NCBI GenBank assembly: GCA_017619795.1
Contig: JAFZRP010000011.1
Location: 62,001 to 126,000 of the forward strand
From: Treponema sp.
GTDB taxonomy: Bacteria > Spirochaetota > Spirochaetia > Treponematales > Treponemataceae
DNA: 64,000 bases
Direction: 5' to 3'
Positions 37,207-45,427 of this stretch are shown here, in pieces; the first letter of the stretch is position 1; the number at the start of each line of letters is the position of its first letter. Below the pieces are notes generated by a model. The model was not told where the DNA came from and made no database searches. It saw nothing but the letters and a program-made list of their open reading frames with translations. Made by a program: the position numbers and the translations under genes.

Positions 37207-38504
37207 AGCTCCAGCTCAGAAAGAAATCTGTTCAAGAAAAGAAGACCGTCTCTATTCATTCTGTAACATTTTACTGTTTGCCCGTATTCCTGCTTGCTGA
37301 ATATTTCAAAGAGTCCTTCTTTTTCCCACTTCTCCGCCAGCCGTAAAAACTTCTCCGGCAGAGCGCTCCCAAACGCATCCTTATATTCCGCCTCAGTTAT
37401 GCCGCTCGCCTTCCGTAAACCCATCATAAAAAATTCATATTTTGAAGCCTCAAGCTCTACAACCTCTTCCAGTTGCGGTAACTGAATCTGTTTGCGTGTA
37501 CCTGTTTGCGTCGACAGCACCAGGTCCCATGTACTCTTCTGTGGCAACTCCAGCTGATCCAGTGTCCCTTTCTTCCCCCAGAACCCAATATATTTTTCAA
37601 TATCAACAGTATTTGTCCAGCGGAAACCGCTTCCATCTTTATTGTAAACTGTTCCAGTACCGCCGCTTCCACATCCAATATACGGCTTATGTTTCCAGTA
37701 AAAAAGATTATGTTTACACTCAAAACCTTCCTTCGCAAAATTAGAAACTTCGTACTGTGTATATCCATTCTTCTCTAAAAGCTCCCTGCCGGAAAGCCAC
37801 ATTTCATCTGCAAAGTCAAAATCATAATCAATCTGGCCGGAAGAAAGCTGTTTTCCCAAGGGAGTTTCTTCTTCAATTGTAAGTGAATAAAGCGAAATAT
37901 GATCAGGATTAAAAGAGATGACTTCGTTTATTCCTTCTTCAAAACTGCTCACCGTTTCCAAAGGCAACGCAGAAATTAAATCTACAGAAGATCTTCCGTT
38001 CCAGTTTTTGCAGATACAATCAAGTGCTTTAAGATTTTCTTCTCTTCCCGCACGACGCTTTACATTTTTCAATACAGAATCGTTCATCGACTGAATGCCG
38101 ACAGAAATCCTGTTTACGCCGTTTGAAGCAAGTGTCTCCAATAACTCAGCATTCACATCATCTGGATTTAATTCAACGGTAATCTCACACTCTGAAATAT
38201 CTTCTCTGCAGAAGTCTTTTATTGCTCCAAATATTTTAGAAAACTGAGATTTTGAAAGTAAGCTTGGAGTTCCTCCGCCAATGTATACAGTTTTTAAATT
38301 AGCCTTATCAATATCATTTAATCTGAAAGTTATTTCGTTACACAACGCGTCTACGTATTTTTCAAGACACGACGCAGATTTCGTTGCAGGAGTATTTTCC
38401 GCAACAGAAACAGTTTCAGTTTTAGAAACCGGAATACTAAAAAAATCACAATAAGAGCATTTAGAGAGACAGAATGGAATATGAATATATAATGCAAGGT
38501 TCAT
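37203..38504 (-). CDS. hemW: Radical SAM heme chaperone HemW (HemN-like)
   Basis: About 433 residues. ATG 38504 begins MNLALYIHIPFC; the frame extends to a TTG at 38516 that overlaps the lepB stop. The 4Fe-4S motif CLSKCSYCDF (CX3CX2C) binds SAM, YIGGGTPSLL follows, and CKHNLFYWKHKPYIGCGSGG has the HNxxYW motif that marks HemW rather than true coproporphyrinogen dehydrogenase. HemW is thought to carry heme to respiratory proteins; whether this organism has heme cannot be seen here. It lies directly after lepB. Confidence 0.9.
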   Translation of the reverse strand: MNLALYIHIPFCLSKCSYCDFFSIPVSKTETVSVAENTPATKSASCLEKYVDALCNEITFRLNDIDKANLKTVYIGGGTPSLLSKSQFSKIFGAIKDFCREDISECEITVELNPDDVNAELLETLASNGVNRISVGIQSMNDSVLKNVKRRAGREENLKALDCICKNWNGRSSVDLISALPLETVSSFEEGINEVISFNPDHISLYSLTIEEETPLGKQLSSGQIDYDFDFADEMWLSGRELLEKNGYTQYEVSNFAKEGFECKHNLFYWKHKPYIGCGSGGTGTVYNKDGSGFRWTNTVDIEKYIGFWGKKGTLDQLELPQKSTWDLVLSTQTGTRKQIQLPQLEEVVELEASKYEFFMMGLRKASGITEAEYKDAFGSALPEKFLRLAEKWEKEGLFEIFSKQEYGQTVKCYRMNRDGLLFLNRFLSELEL

Positions 38505-38512
38505 GCCGGAAA

Positions 38513-39211
38513 TCAATATTTTTTAATGTTTTTGAACGGGAAATAGCACAGAATAATCTGTCCGCCGATATCTTTTTCGTTCACTGATCCCCACAATCTT
38601 GAATCAGAGCAGTTTTTTCTGTTGTCGCCTAAAACAAAATATTCTTTATCGCCAAGAACAATTTCTTCAAAGGAACCTTTAGTACCGATTGACTTATCCC
38701 ACTCTGCAGGAGCTGCATAAAATGTCAGGTTGTATTCTTTTTCTGACACTTCAAACTCAGTAAGATAGTGTTTTTCGCCAGCAGGCTTTACATAAAGAAC
38801 ATAATCGCGCATATAGATTGAATCGCCTGGAATACCAACAACTCTTCTTATGTGAGGCTTAGTTCCAGGATAATTTTTATCTTCTGTAATAGTAACTTGA
38901 GCTCCAGAGAAAAAATACACAAAGCCCTTTGCAATCTTCTTGAAAAATGAAATATCTTCTTTTTTACGTGGTCCTATAAAAACAACATCACCTCTTTCAA
39001 GCCGCGGCACAAAAGAGGTTACAAAAACGTAAGACTGTTCCTGAATATCGGGAAGCATGGAATTACTAACCTGTTTTACAGGAAAAAGAATAAAATGGAA
39101 AAAGAGATTTATAATGGCAATAATCAGAATTATATATAAAATGATTGAAAAGCTTTTTCTTTTTCTTTCTTTACGTAAGCCGTAAGAAAACTCAAGCAAC
39201 TGTCTGTTCAT
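38513..39211 (-). CDS. lepB: Signal peptidase I with an altered catalytic lysine position
   Basis: 232 residues: membrane helix (SIILYIILIIAIINLFFHFILF), box B with the nucleophile Ser in VSNSMLPDIQEQSYVFV, box C GDVVFIGPR, box D KPHIRRVVGIPGDSIYMRD, and box E VLGDNRKNCSDSRLWGSV. In type I signal peptidases box D normally reads KRVVGxPGD, with Lys as general base; here the codons give Arg-Arg, so the catalytic Lys appears replaced. All other boxes are intact and the codons are unambiguous. Either Arg serves here, or this is a paralogue with altered activity. AAGGGTG precedes the ATG. Confidence 0.85.
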   Translation of the reverse strand: MNRQLLEFSYGLRKERKRKSFSIILYIILIIAIINLFFHFILFPVKQVSNSMLPDIQEQSYVFVTSFVPRLERGDVVFIGPRKKEDISFFKKIAKGFVYFFSGAQVTITEDKNYPGTKPHIRRVVGIPGDSIYMRDYVLYVKPAGEKHYLTEFEVSEKEYNLTFYAAPAEWDKSIGTKGSFEEIVLGDKEYFVLGDNRKNCSDSRLWGSVNEKDIGGQIILCYFPFKNIKKY

Positions 39212-39255
39212 TAAACCACACCCTTAAATCCTATATTATTAAAATATTACACGGG

Positions 39256-39284
39256 TTGCAAGCCTTTCTTCTATGATTTATAAT
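39256..39284 (+). promoter_or_regulatory. Strong sigma70-type promoter for smpB (leaderless)
   Basis: TTGCAA (39256-39261), 17-bp spacer, TATAAT (39279-39284), then 8 nt to the ATG at 39293. No Shine-Dalgarno is present. This is the best-defined leaderless promoter in the window. Confidence 0.75.
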
Positions 39285-39292
39285 ATATATTT

Positions 39293-39757
39293 ATGGCAGA
39301 TGGAAAGAAGATTATTGCAGAAAACAGAAAAGCTCGTTTTGACTACTTCATTGAAGAAACTTATGAGTGCGGGATTGCACTTGAAGGAACCGAAGTAAAA
39401 TCTGTTAAAAACGGCAATATTTCTTTTCCAGACAGCTTTGCAGAAATAACAAACGGTGAGGTTTGGGTAAAGAACTTTCATATTTCAGAGTATGCTTATT
39501 CTTCAATCTTTAATCATAATCCTGACCGACCGAAAAAGCTTTTACTGCATAAAGAAGAAATTAAGCGGCTTACAAGAAAAGTTGAAGAAAAAGGTTACAC
39601 TTTGATTCCTATTGAGTTTTATTTAAAGAACGGAAGAGTAAAAGTCATGCTTGGAGTCTGTAAGGGTAAAAAACAGTTCGACAAGCGGGCTACAATAAAG
39701 GATAGAGATTTAAACAGGGAGCTTCAGAGGGAATTTTCCAATAAATTAAAGGGATAA
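39293..39757 (+). CDS. smpB: SsrA-binding protein SmpB
   Basis: 154 residues; binds tmRNA and helps rescue stalled ribosomes. ENRKARFDYFIEETYECGIALEGTEVKSVKNGNISFPDSFAEI, the FHISEYAYSSIFNHNPDRPKKLLLHKEEIKRL stretch and GVCKGKKQFDKRATIKDRDLNREL are the standard core. The tail is short (REFSNKLKG). The start codon follows a promoter directly with no ribosome site. It lies divergent to lepB. Confidence 0.97.
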   Translation: MADGKKIIAENRKARFDYFIEETYECGIALEGTEVKSVKNGNISFPDSFAEITNGEVWVKNFHISEYAYSSIFNHNPDRPKKLLLHKEEIKRLTRKVEEKGYTLIPIEFYLKNGRVKVMLGVCKGKKQFDKRATIKDRDLNRELQREFSNKLKG

Positions 39758-39761
39758 AGCC

Positions 39762-40622
39762 TTGAGAAAGATTTTTTTTGTTTTAATTTTATTTTCTCTC
39801 ACAATCACTTCATTTTTTGCAGAAGAACGCTACAGCATAGACTACTACGGTATAGTTGCAACTGAAATTGATTCTAATATGTCAAAAATGACGAGTGACC
39901 TTTATTACACCCAGCTCTGCGAAATAAATAACTTTGTAATAAATGATAAACGTGTTGAATCTTCCATGAAAGCAGCTCCAGATAAGGCTTCTCTTTCTGC
40001 AGAAAACCTTTCTTTCTATACAGAAATCACAAAAAAAGAAAACAGCTCAAAATGGGTTTCTACCTTAAAGCTTATAAATCCTACGACAAATAAAACTGAA
40101 TCTCAGACAAAAGAATACGATTCCTTCTATAAGATTCTTATGGAACCAAAATCAGTACTTCACGAATCAATTCTTAATCTTCTGGAAAACAAGCAGAACT
40201 CTGCAGCTAACAACGATGATTTTTTAATGCCTGAAAAACAGTCTGGTGATATTGAATCTACCGAGTTTTTATCCGGCACCTGGTCCGGCGAAGATTCAAT
40301 AGACAAAATAGTGATAATGAGAGGCGGACGCGGCTTTGTTATTTTTACAAATGGTGCTTCCATGAATATCACTGTAGAAATTAAAAATACTGCAGAAGGT
40401 AAAAAAATATTGATAAAGCAGAACGGAAGAGCAAATGCATCGTTCTTCCCAGAGCTTTCAAGAACAGTTGCCTTAAAAGAAGCTGTAAATGCTTCACCTG
40501 TAACGTGGCTTTTCTCAATAGTAAATGATAATACTTTATCCGGAACTAAAAATACACTTATAGAAAGTAACGGAGCTGCAATTCGTTCAGATATAAACGT
40601 TACCTGGAAAAAACGCTCTTAG
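39762..40622 (+). CDS. Secreted protein of unknown function
   Basis: 286 residues from a UUG start with AAAGGGA 8 nt upstream. A signal peptide (MRKIFFVLILFSLTITSFFA) with no lipobox Cys predicts export to the periplasm. The N-terminal half is probably helical with polar loops. The C-terminal half, from GTWSGEDSIDKIVIMRGGRGFVIF onwards, has alternating beta-strand pattern like a small lipocalin-type barrel, ending SDINVTWKKRS. It lies 4 nt after smpB and is probably cotranscribed. I do not recognise a family; the barrel idea is inference. Confidence 0.65.
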   Translation: MRKIFFVLILFSLTITSFFAEERYSIDYYGIVATEIDSNMSKMTSDLYYTQLCEINNFVINDKRVESSMKAAPDKASLSAENLSFYTEITKKENSSKWVSTLKLINPTTNKTESQTKEYDSFYKILMEPKSVLHESILNLLENKQNSAANNDDFLMPEKQSGDIESTEFLSGTWSGEDSIDKIVIMRGGRGFVIFTNGASMNITVEIKNTAEGKKILIKQNGRANASFFPELSRTVALKEAVNASPVTWLFSIVNDNTLSGTKNTLIESNGAAIRSDINVTWKKRS

Positions 40623-41221
40623 ATTTTTATAAATCCTTGTCTAATAACTTTATATTCACCATCTTCTACGCGTACAATTGTTGAAGGAACAGAGTTTTTC
40701 CTGTCTCCGTCAGCCACAATAAGCCCAACTTCGCCTTCAAACTCACTTATTATTGCGTTTTCTTCATCAAGTACAGGCTGACCGCTCCTGTTCACGCTTG
40801 TAGAATAAATGGAAGCTCCACACTCACTAATTATTTTTCTAAGCCATTCATCTCCCGGACAGCGAAGCGCGACGGTACCAGTGTTCGCTGCAGATTCAGT
40901 GCCTGTACCGATTCCAGTGTTTTTCTTAGTATTAACAATAATCGTAAGTGGACCAGGCCAGCAGTCTAAAAGCTTTTGCGGAATATCATCATCAGTATAG
41001 TTTTTAATATCTTCAGGAGCAGCAATCAACTGAATAAAAGGCTTATACTCTTCCCTGCCCTTTATTTTTCTTATAACTGCGTCGGTATTAAAATGTGCGG
41101 AAGAATCAACAACTCCAGAAAAACCGTACACTGTATCTGTGGGAATAATCACTATTCCCCCATTTTTCAGTACAGAGACGCATTTTTGAACGGAATCATC
41201 ATCAGATTTGTGGCAAATCAT
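40619..41221 (-). CDS. Sua5/YrdC/YciO family protein (threonylcarbamoyl-AMP synthase type)
   Basis: About 200 residues. The frame opens at GTG 41233, but ATG 41221 has AGGTG 9 nt upstream and I use it. GGIVIIPTDTVYGFSGV, KIKGREEYKPFIQLI, WPGPLTIIV, ALRCPGDEWLRKII and SVNRSGQPVLDEE are YrdC-domain motifs: ATP plus threonine plus bicarbonate to threonylcarbamoyl-AMP for tRNA t6A. It ends in a 4-nt stop overlap with the secreted protein gene. I cannot tell TsaC from YciO without alignment. Confidence 0.88.
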   Translation of the reverse strand: MICHKSDDDSVQKCVSVLKNGGIVIIPTDTVYGFSGVVDSSAHFNTDAVIRKIKGREEYKPFIQLIAAPEDIKNYTDDDIPQKLLDCWPGPLTIIVNTKKNTGIGTGTESAANTGTVALRCPGDEWLRKIISECGASIYSTSVNRSGQPVLDEENAIISEFEGEVGLIVADGDRKNSVPSTIVRVEDGEYKVIRQGFIKI

Positions 41222-41699
41222 AGATTGGAACACCTGTGACCATAGGTTTCTTCTCGTGCTTAAAAGAAATATTGCCTTTATTTAAATCGTACAGGAAAAG
41301 TATTATCAGCCAAAGCGAAGCGAGAATGACTGCTACCATCTTACAGAAACGTTCTGAAACGAAATCAGGATCCTCATGGCGGAGAACTGAGCCTGTATCA
41401 TAAAGAGTTGTCTGAGCAGGCTTAAGACCAGTGATCTTTACAAGCTTTTCACCATCAGAAACATAATCCATCTTTCTGGCATAGGCAGCAATTACTGTCT
41501 TGTCACTTTTTAGAGAAGTTAATTCCAGCTGCAATTCATTATTTATATTCTGAATATCGGTTGTGCGTTTGCTGACAATCCTCTTCTGCTCTTCCATTTT
41601 ATTAAAGCATTTAAGGCTGTTCTGACCAATAGTTGCAGAAAGCAGTACGTAAACTAACGTTCCTATGAATATAACACTTAAATATTTTGCACGATTCAT
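41202..41699 (-). CDS. FtsB/DivIC-like septum protein with a second membrane helix
   Basis: 165 residues. N-terminal membrane helix (YLSVIFIGTLVYVLLSATI), coiled coil (about 35-75, KRTTDIQNINNELQLELTSLK) and the short region AAYARKMDYVSDGEKLVKI resemble FtsB/DivIC proteins, which help assemble the division machine. Unlike them it has a second membrane helix (VAVILASLWLIILFLYDL, about 123-140) and a short cytoplasmic tail. It overlaps the Sua5/YrdC start by 20 nt. The division role is inference from the first 80 residues. Confidence 0.6.
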   Translation of the reverse strand: MNRAKYLSVIFIGTLVYVLLSATIGQNSLKCFNKMEEQKRIVSKRTTDIQNINNELQLELTSLKSDKTVIAAYARKMDYVSDGEKLVKITGLKPAQTTLYDTGSVLRHEDPDFVSERFCKMVAVILASLWLIILFLYDLNKGNISFKHEKKPMVTGVPIYDLPQI

Positions 41700-41752
41700 A
41701 ATTACTTAATTATCGGCAAAATATTCTTGTTTTCTGAATTCAAAATGTGTGA

Positions 41753-41758
41753 TATAAT
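41753..41758 (+). promoter_or_regulatory. -10 box for the 41.9-49.9 kb operon
   Basis: A perfect TATAAT with no convincing -35 (TTTTCT at 17 bp; TTGTTT at 20 bp). It leaves an AT-rich leader of about 85 nt before the ribosome site AGAGGG and ATG 41851. Confidence 0.45.
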
Positions 41759-41850
41759 TAAAAAAATTATATTGAAGAGTACTGTTTTTTTTAGACATTT
41801 CTGCCGATATATAAAGATAGAAAACCAATATCTAAAACAAGAGGGAATAA

Positions 41851-44598
41851 ATGAGCGATTCAACAGACAAAACCAATGAACTTGACAGTTATGGAGTATG
41901 GGTAAAAAAATCACCTGCAGAAAATACTGATGAAAGTTTTGACATTACAGACTCTCTGGATCTTCCAGATTTCGATTCGGAAGAATCCTTTGACGATACG
42001 GACTTTTCCGATATGTTCAAGGACGACAATCAATTTGGAGCAGAAAACACAGAAGGAGATACAACACTCACTTCAGACGAGCTTTTAAATCTTACTAACG
42101 GAATGGATGACGTTCCTGTAGAAGAAGCTTCTGTTGATTTCGATGACATTGCTGAAATCAATGATATTCCAGAAACAGAGGATATTCCTGTTGAAGAAAC
42201 ACCAGTTGATATTCCGGATGTAGACATCCCTGAAGTTTCTGATATTTCAGAAGAAAGCGGTTTTGCTGCAGATTCTAATGAAACTGAAGAAGTTTCTTTG
42301 GATGAATTCGAAGAAGTATCTTTCGATGACTTTACAGGCGATGACAGCTCAAGTGATTCAAGTTCAGACAGTGGTGAAGAAGAAGTTTCCCTCGACGATT
42401 TCATGTCTGACAGCTCTCCTGCCCCTTCAGCTGGCGGTGAAGAAGAAGTTTCCCTTGATGACTTTGTTGATTTAAGCGATTTTGGTGTAGAAGCCGCTCC
42501 TGCTGCACCAAAAGAAGAAGAAATTGTTGATGAAAAACCTCTTAATATGGATATAAGCTTTGATTCTTCTGCTGACAGTGTTCAGACAGTAGAAAATACA
42601 GAAGCTGAAGTTATAGAAGAAGATGATGATGACATTACAGCAGCTTCTTCTGAAGGCTTCGAAGAAGTTTCTTTTGATGATATTGGTTCAAGCGGTTCTG
42701 GAGATAACATTGAAGCAGAAGAAGTTGACCTTGCTGACTTTGGAATCGATTCAGATGCCGAAGAAACACCGGTTACACAGGATGTTGAAGGTTCTAAGAT
42801 TAAAGAACAGGTAGTTGATTATGACCTTTCAGTTGATAACGACAATATGTCTTCAGCTCCAATCGTAAACGAAATTAAATCTGAAGCTGCTCCTGCTGCT
42901 CCAGAACAGCCAGTTACAGAAAGTTCAGGCATTGCTTCTGGTGAATCAGTAGCTGTAGATTCAGTAAGTTCATCACTTCTCCAGCAGATTGTTGCCGATC
43001 TTTCTAGTCTTAAGGAAGAAATCAACTCATTAAAGACAAATCTTGCTGAAATTAAGGCAAAAGAAAGCTCAGGAATCGTTGAAGAACCTGCAGAAGAGCC
43101 TTCAATCGAAGAAAGCACAGATGATATATTCGAAGGAATTGAAGAAGACACAGATCAGGGTGGTTTCTTTGGTTCTCTTGATGATGATGACGACACTCTT
43201 GCCCTCTCAACAGACGACTTGAACAAAATCATGAACACAACTGATTTCGTTACAGAACCTGCTGAATCTGCAGACGCTGACGAAGATGCTTTTGCAACTG
43301 TAGATGAAGAACCTGTTGTAGAAGAAACTTTCACAGAAGAACCAGTTGTAGAAGAAACAATCGTTGACGAACCTGTAATTGAAGAGCCGGTTGAAGAAGA
43401 AGTTGTTGAAGAAAGCTCAGATGAATTGCCAGAAACAATCGAAATTGATGATTTTGAAACAACAACAGAAGAAACTGCTCTTGAAACAGAAGATAATATT
43501 GAACCTGAGTTCTTTAGAGAAGAAGTAACAGAAACTCCTGTTGACGAAGATCTTCCTGAAGAAATTGAAATCCCTAAGGAAGAAGAAGACGATAACAATG
43601 ACCTTCTTAAGGCTGCAGCTATAACTGGTGGTGCCGTACTTGGTGCTGCTGCAATTGCCGCTGTTGCTTCTAACAAGGATGAAGAAGAAGAGGAAGAAGA
43701 AACCTTTGATGATGTATTCACAGACATTGATTCTGAACAGACTGTAGAAGAAACAACAGAAGAAGCTGTTGCCGAAGAATCTTTTGATGATATTTTTGAT
43801 TCAGCTGATGAAATTATAGCAGAAGAAGAGCTTTCTCCTGAAGAAACAGTTGTTGAAGAAGCTGCAGAACCAGAAACTACAGAAGCTCAGGATGATTACG
43901 TTCTTGAAGAATCATTCTTTGAAGAAAAACCTGCTTCTGAATCTTCTGAAGAAGAGCTTTCAGACTTCTTTAGCGAGCCTGTAGAAGAAACTGTTACAGA
44001 AGAAACAATTGTTGAAGAGCCTGTAATCGAAGAACCAGTTGTTGAAGAAGTAATCGAAAACGAAGAACCTCTTATTGAAGAAACCTTCGTTGAAGAACCT
44101 GTTGAAAACAACTTTGTTTCAGAGCCACTTATTGAAACAGAACCTGCAGTTGAAGAAACAGATGACTTCAGCTTTGCTTCTACTGATGACAGCTTTGTAG
44201 AAGAAGCTTTACCAGAAGAAGAACCTGTTGAAGAAATTGCAGAAGAAGTTGAACCAATAGAAGAAATTATCGACGAACCAATTGATGAAATAATTGAAGA
44301 GCCTGTAGAAGAAGAACCAGTTGTTGAACCTGTTGAAGATACTTTCGCAGATACAGATGACCTGGTTGCAGTAAAAGGCAACGATTCATTATCAGACAGC
44401 AACATAAATTATCTTACAGCAAGTGATGATACAGCTGATGATGATTCAAATGCAGAGCTCAAGAAAGACATTAAGTCTGTTCTCCTCTACATGGATCAGC
44501 TGCTTGAAAATCTTCCTGAAGAAAAAATCATTGAGTTTGCGAAATCAGACGAGTTTGCAACATACAAAAAATTATTCTCTGAGTTAGGATTATCTTAA
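41851..44598 (+). CDS. Very acidic repeat protein with one hydrophobic segment
   Basis: 915 residues with very high Glu/Asp and almost no Arg. Residues about 140-300 contain repeats of the motif EEVS(L/F)DDF (for example VSLDEFEEVSFDDFTGDD, EEEVSLDDFMSD, EEEVSLDDFVDL, FEEVSFDDIGSS). Residues about 480-530 and 690-830 are EEPVVEE-type tandem repeats. A short coiled coil (SLLQQIVADLSSLKEEINSLKTNLAEIKA) sits near 372-400, and an Ala/Gly hydrophobic stretch near 585-608 could cross the membrane. The last 55 residues are a folded-looking helical module, ELKKDIKSVLLYMDQLLENLPEEKIIEFAKS. AGAGGGA precedes the ATG. The function is unknown; the layout resembles a scaffold or hub. Confidence 0.75.
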   Translation: MSDSTDKTNELDSYGVWVKKSPAENTDESFDITDSLDLPDFDSEESFDDTDFSDMFKDDNQFGAENTEGDTTLTSDELLNLTNGMDDVPVEEASVDFDDIAEINDIPETEDIPVEETPVDIPDVDIPEVSDISEESGFAADSNETEEVSLDEFEEVSFDDFTGDDSSSDSSSDSGEEEVSLDDFMSDSSPAPSAGGEEEVSLDDFVDLSDFGVEAAPAAPKEEEIVDEKPLNMDISFDSSADSVQTVENTEAEVIEEDDDDITAASSEGFEEVSFDDIGSSGSGDNIEAEEVDLADFGIDSDAEETPVTQDVEGSKIKEQVVDYDLSVDNDNMSSAPIVNEIKSEAAPAAPEQPVTESSGIASGESVAVDSVSSSLLQQIVADLSSLKEEINSLKTNLAEIKAKESSGIVEEPAEEPSIEESTDDIFEGIEEDTDQGGFFGSLDDDDDTLALSTDDLNKIMNTTDFVTEPAESADADEDAFATVDEEPVVEETFTEEPVVEETIVDEPVIEEPVEEEVVEESSDELPETIEIDDFETTTEETALETEDNIEPEFFREEVTETPVDEDLPEEIEIPKEEEDDNNDLLKAAAITGGAVLGAAAIAAVASNKDEEEEEEETFDDVFTDIDSEQTVEETTEEAVAEESFDDIFDSADEIIAEEELSPEETVVEEAAEPETTEAQDDYVLEESFFEEKPASESSEEELSDFFSEPVEETVTEETIVEEPVIEEPVVEEVIENEEPLIEETFVEEPVENNFVSEPLIETEPAVEETDDFSFASTDDSFVEEALPEEEPVEEIAEEVEPIEEIIDEPIDEIIEEPVEEEPVVEPVEDTFADTDDLVAVKGNDSLSDSNINYLTASDDTADDDSNAELKKDIKSVLLYMDQLLENLPEEKIIEFAKSDEFATYKKLFSELGLS

Positions 44599-45425
44599 TG
44601 GATTTTCTCCAAGCTTCAGAAAAATCCAATTCTGTTGGTCTCTTAAGAAAAATCATTCTTATGGACGAAAAAAACAGATTGGATTTTTTTGATTATGTAA
44701 ACAAGTATAAGCTTTCTCAATGTGCAATCTTAAAGCTGCGGAATGGTTATTTTCAGATTTCAAGCTGTTTTGGCTTTGACAGCCAGTCGATTTTAAAATC
44801 AGTTTCAACAGAAGACTTCTGGAAAGGGTTAATTCCAAAAAACAATACCCCTTACCTTTTTTCTCGCAGTGACAATTCAATTCAGCCACTTTATCAGTTT
44901 TTTTCTGATACAATCATAGATTCCATAAGCTCAATTATTCTTTACAAAACAAAGAATGACGTAATTCTTCTTGCTTCGTCAGAATCAATTGAAACGCTTA
45001 TGAAAGATAAAGCTTTTTTCAAGAACTTTAATGAGCTTGATACTTATGATGTAAAATACGCATTTTCTTCAAATCCTGCAGATTTATTTGAAGTAAGCTC
45101 TGCTAAAAATAAATATACTTCCTTCTGTATTTTTACAATTGAGCTATCAGATTCAATAAATGATTTTATGCTAAATAACAAGCAGAATCTTACAGAAGCA
45201 CAGGAAGCTCATTTCAGACAGGTAATTTTTTATAATGTTTATTACACATTAAAAAAATGCTTCCCTGATCACAGACTTGAAGAAGCAGAAACAACAATAA
45301 AACTTTTTGTCCCGGCAGAATATAACTTACCTGAAAAAATGCTTACAAAGCATCTTAAGCTTTTGCTAAAAGAGATTCTTGGAGAAAGCTCACTCCAGAT
45401 AAAAATCACTCAGGCGGATAACTAA
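44598..45425 (+). CDS. Hypothetical protein in Maf operon
   Basis: 275 residues, start overlapping the previous stop by 1 nt (TAATG), so translation is coupled. It is predicted cytoplasmic, with no signal or membrane helix. The middle (SQCAILKLRNGYFQISSCFGFD, then SISSIILYKTKNDVILLASSES) has the alternating strand pattern of a GAF-like or profilin-like sensory fold, but I cannot name a family. The end (EKMLTKHLKLLLKEILGESSLQIKI) resembles the closing part of degenerate GGDEF domains. It is followed 2 nt later by the first DUF115 gene. Confidence 0.6.
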   Translation: MDFLQASEKSNSVGLLRKIILMDEKNRLDFFDYVNKYKLSQCAILKLRNGYFQISSCFGFDSQSILKSVSTEDFWKGLIPKNNTPYLFSRSDNSIQPLYQFFSDTIIDSISSIILYKTKNDVILLASSESIETLMKDKAFFKNFNELDTYDVKYAFSSNPADLFEVSSAKNKYTSFCIFTIELSDSINDFMLNNKQNLTEAQEAHFRQVIFYNVYYTLKKCFPDHRLEEAETTIKLFVPAEYNLPEKMLTKHLKLLLKEILGESSLQIKITQADN

Positions 45426-45427
45426 AA

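Noticed and set aside
42030..44405. Long serine-rich reading frames on the minus strand (42030-42404, 43155-43727, 43896-44405)
   Set aside because: They are antisense shadows of the GAA/GAT-rich repeats of the acidic protein, which has a ribosome site and a coupled downstream gene.
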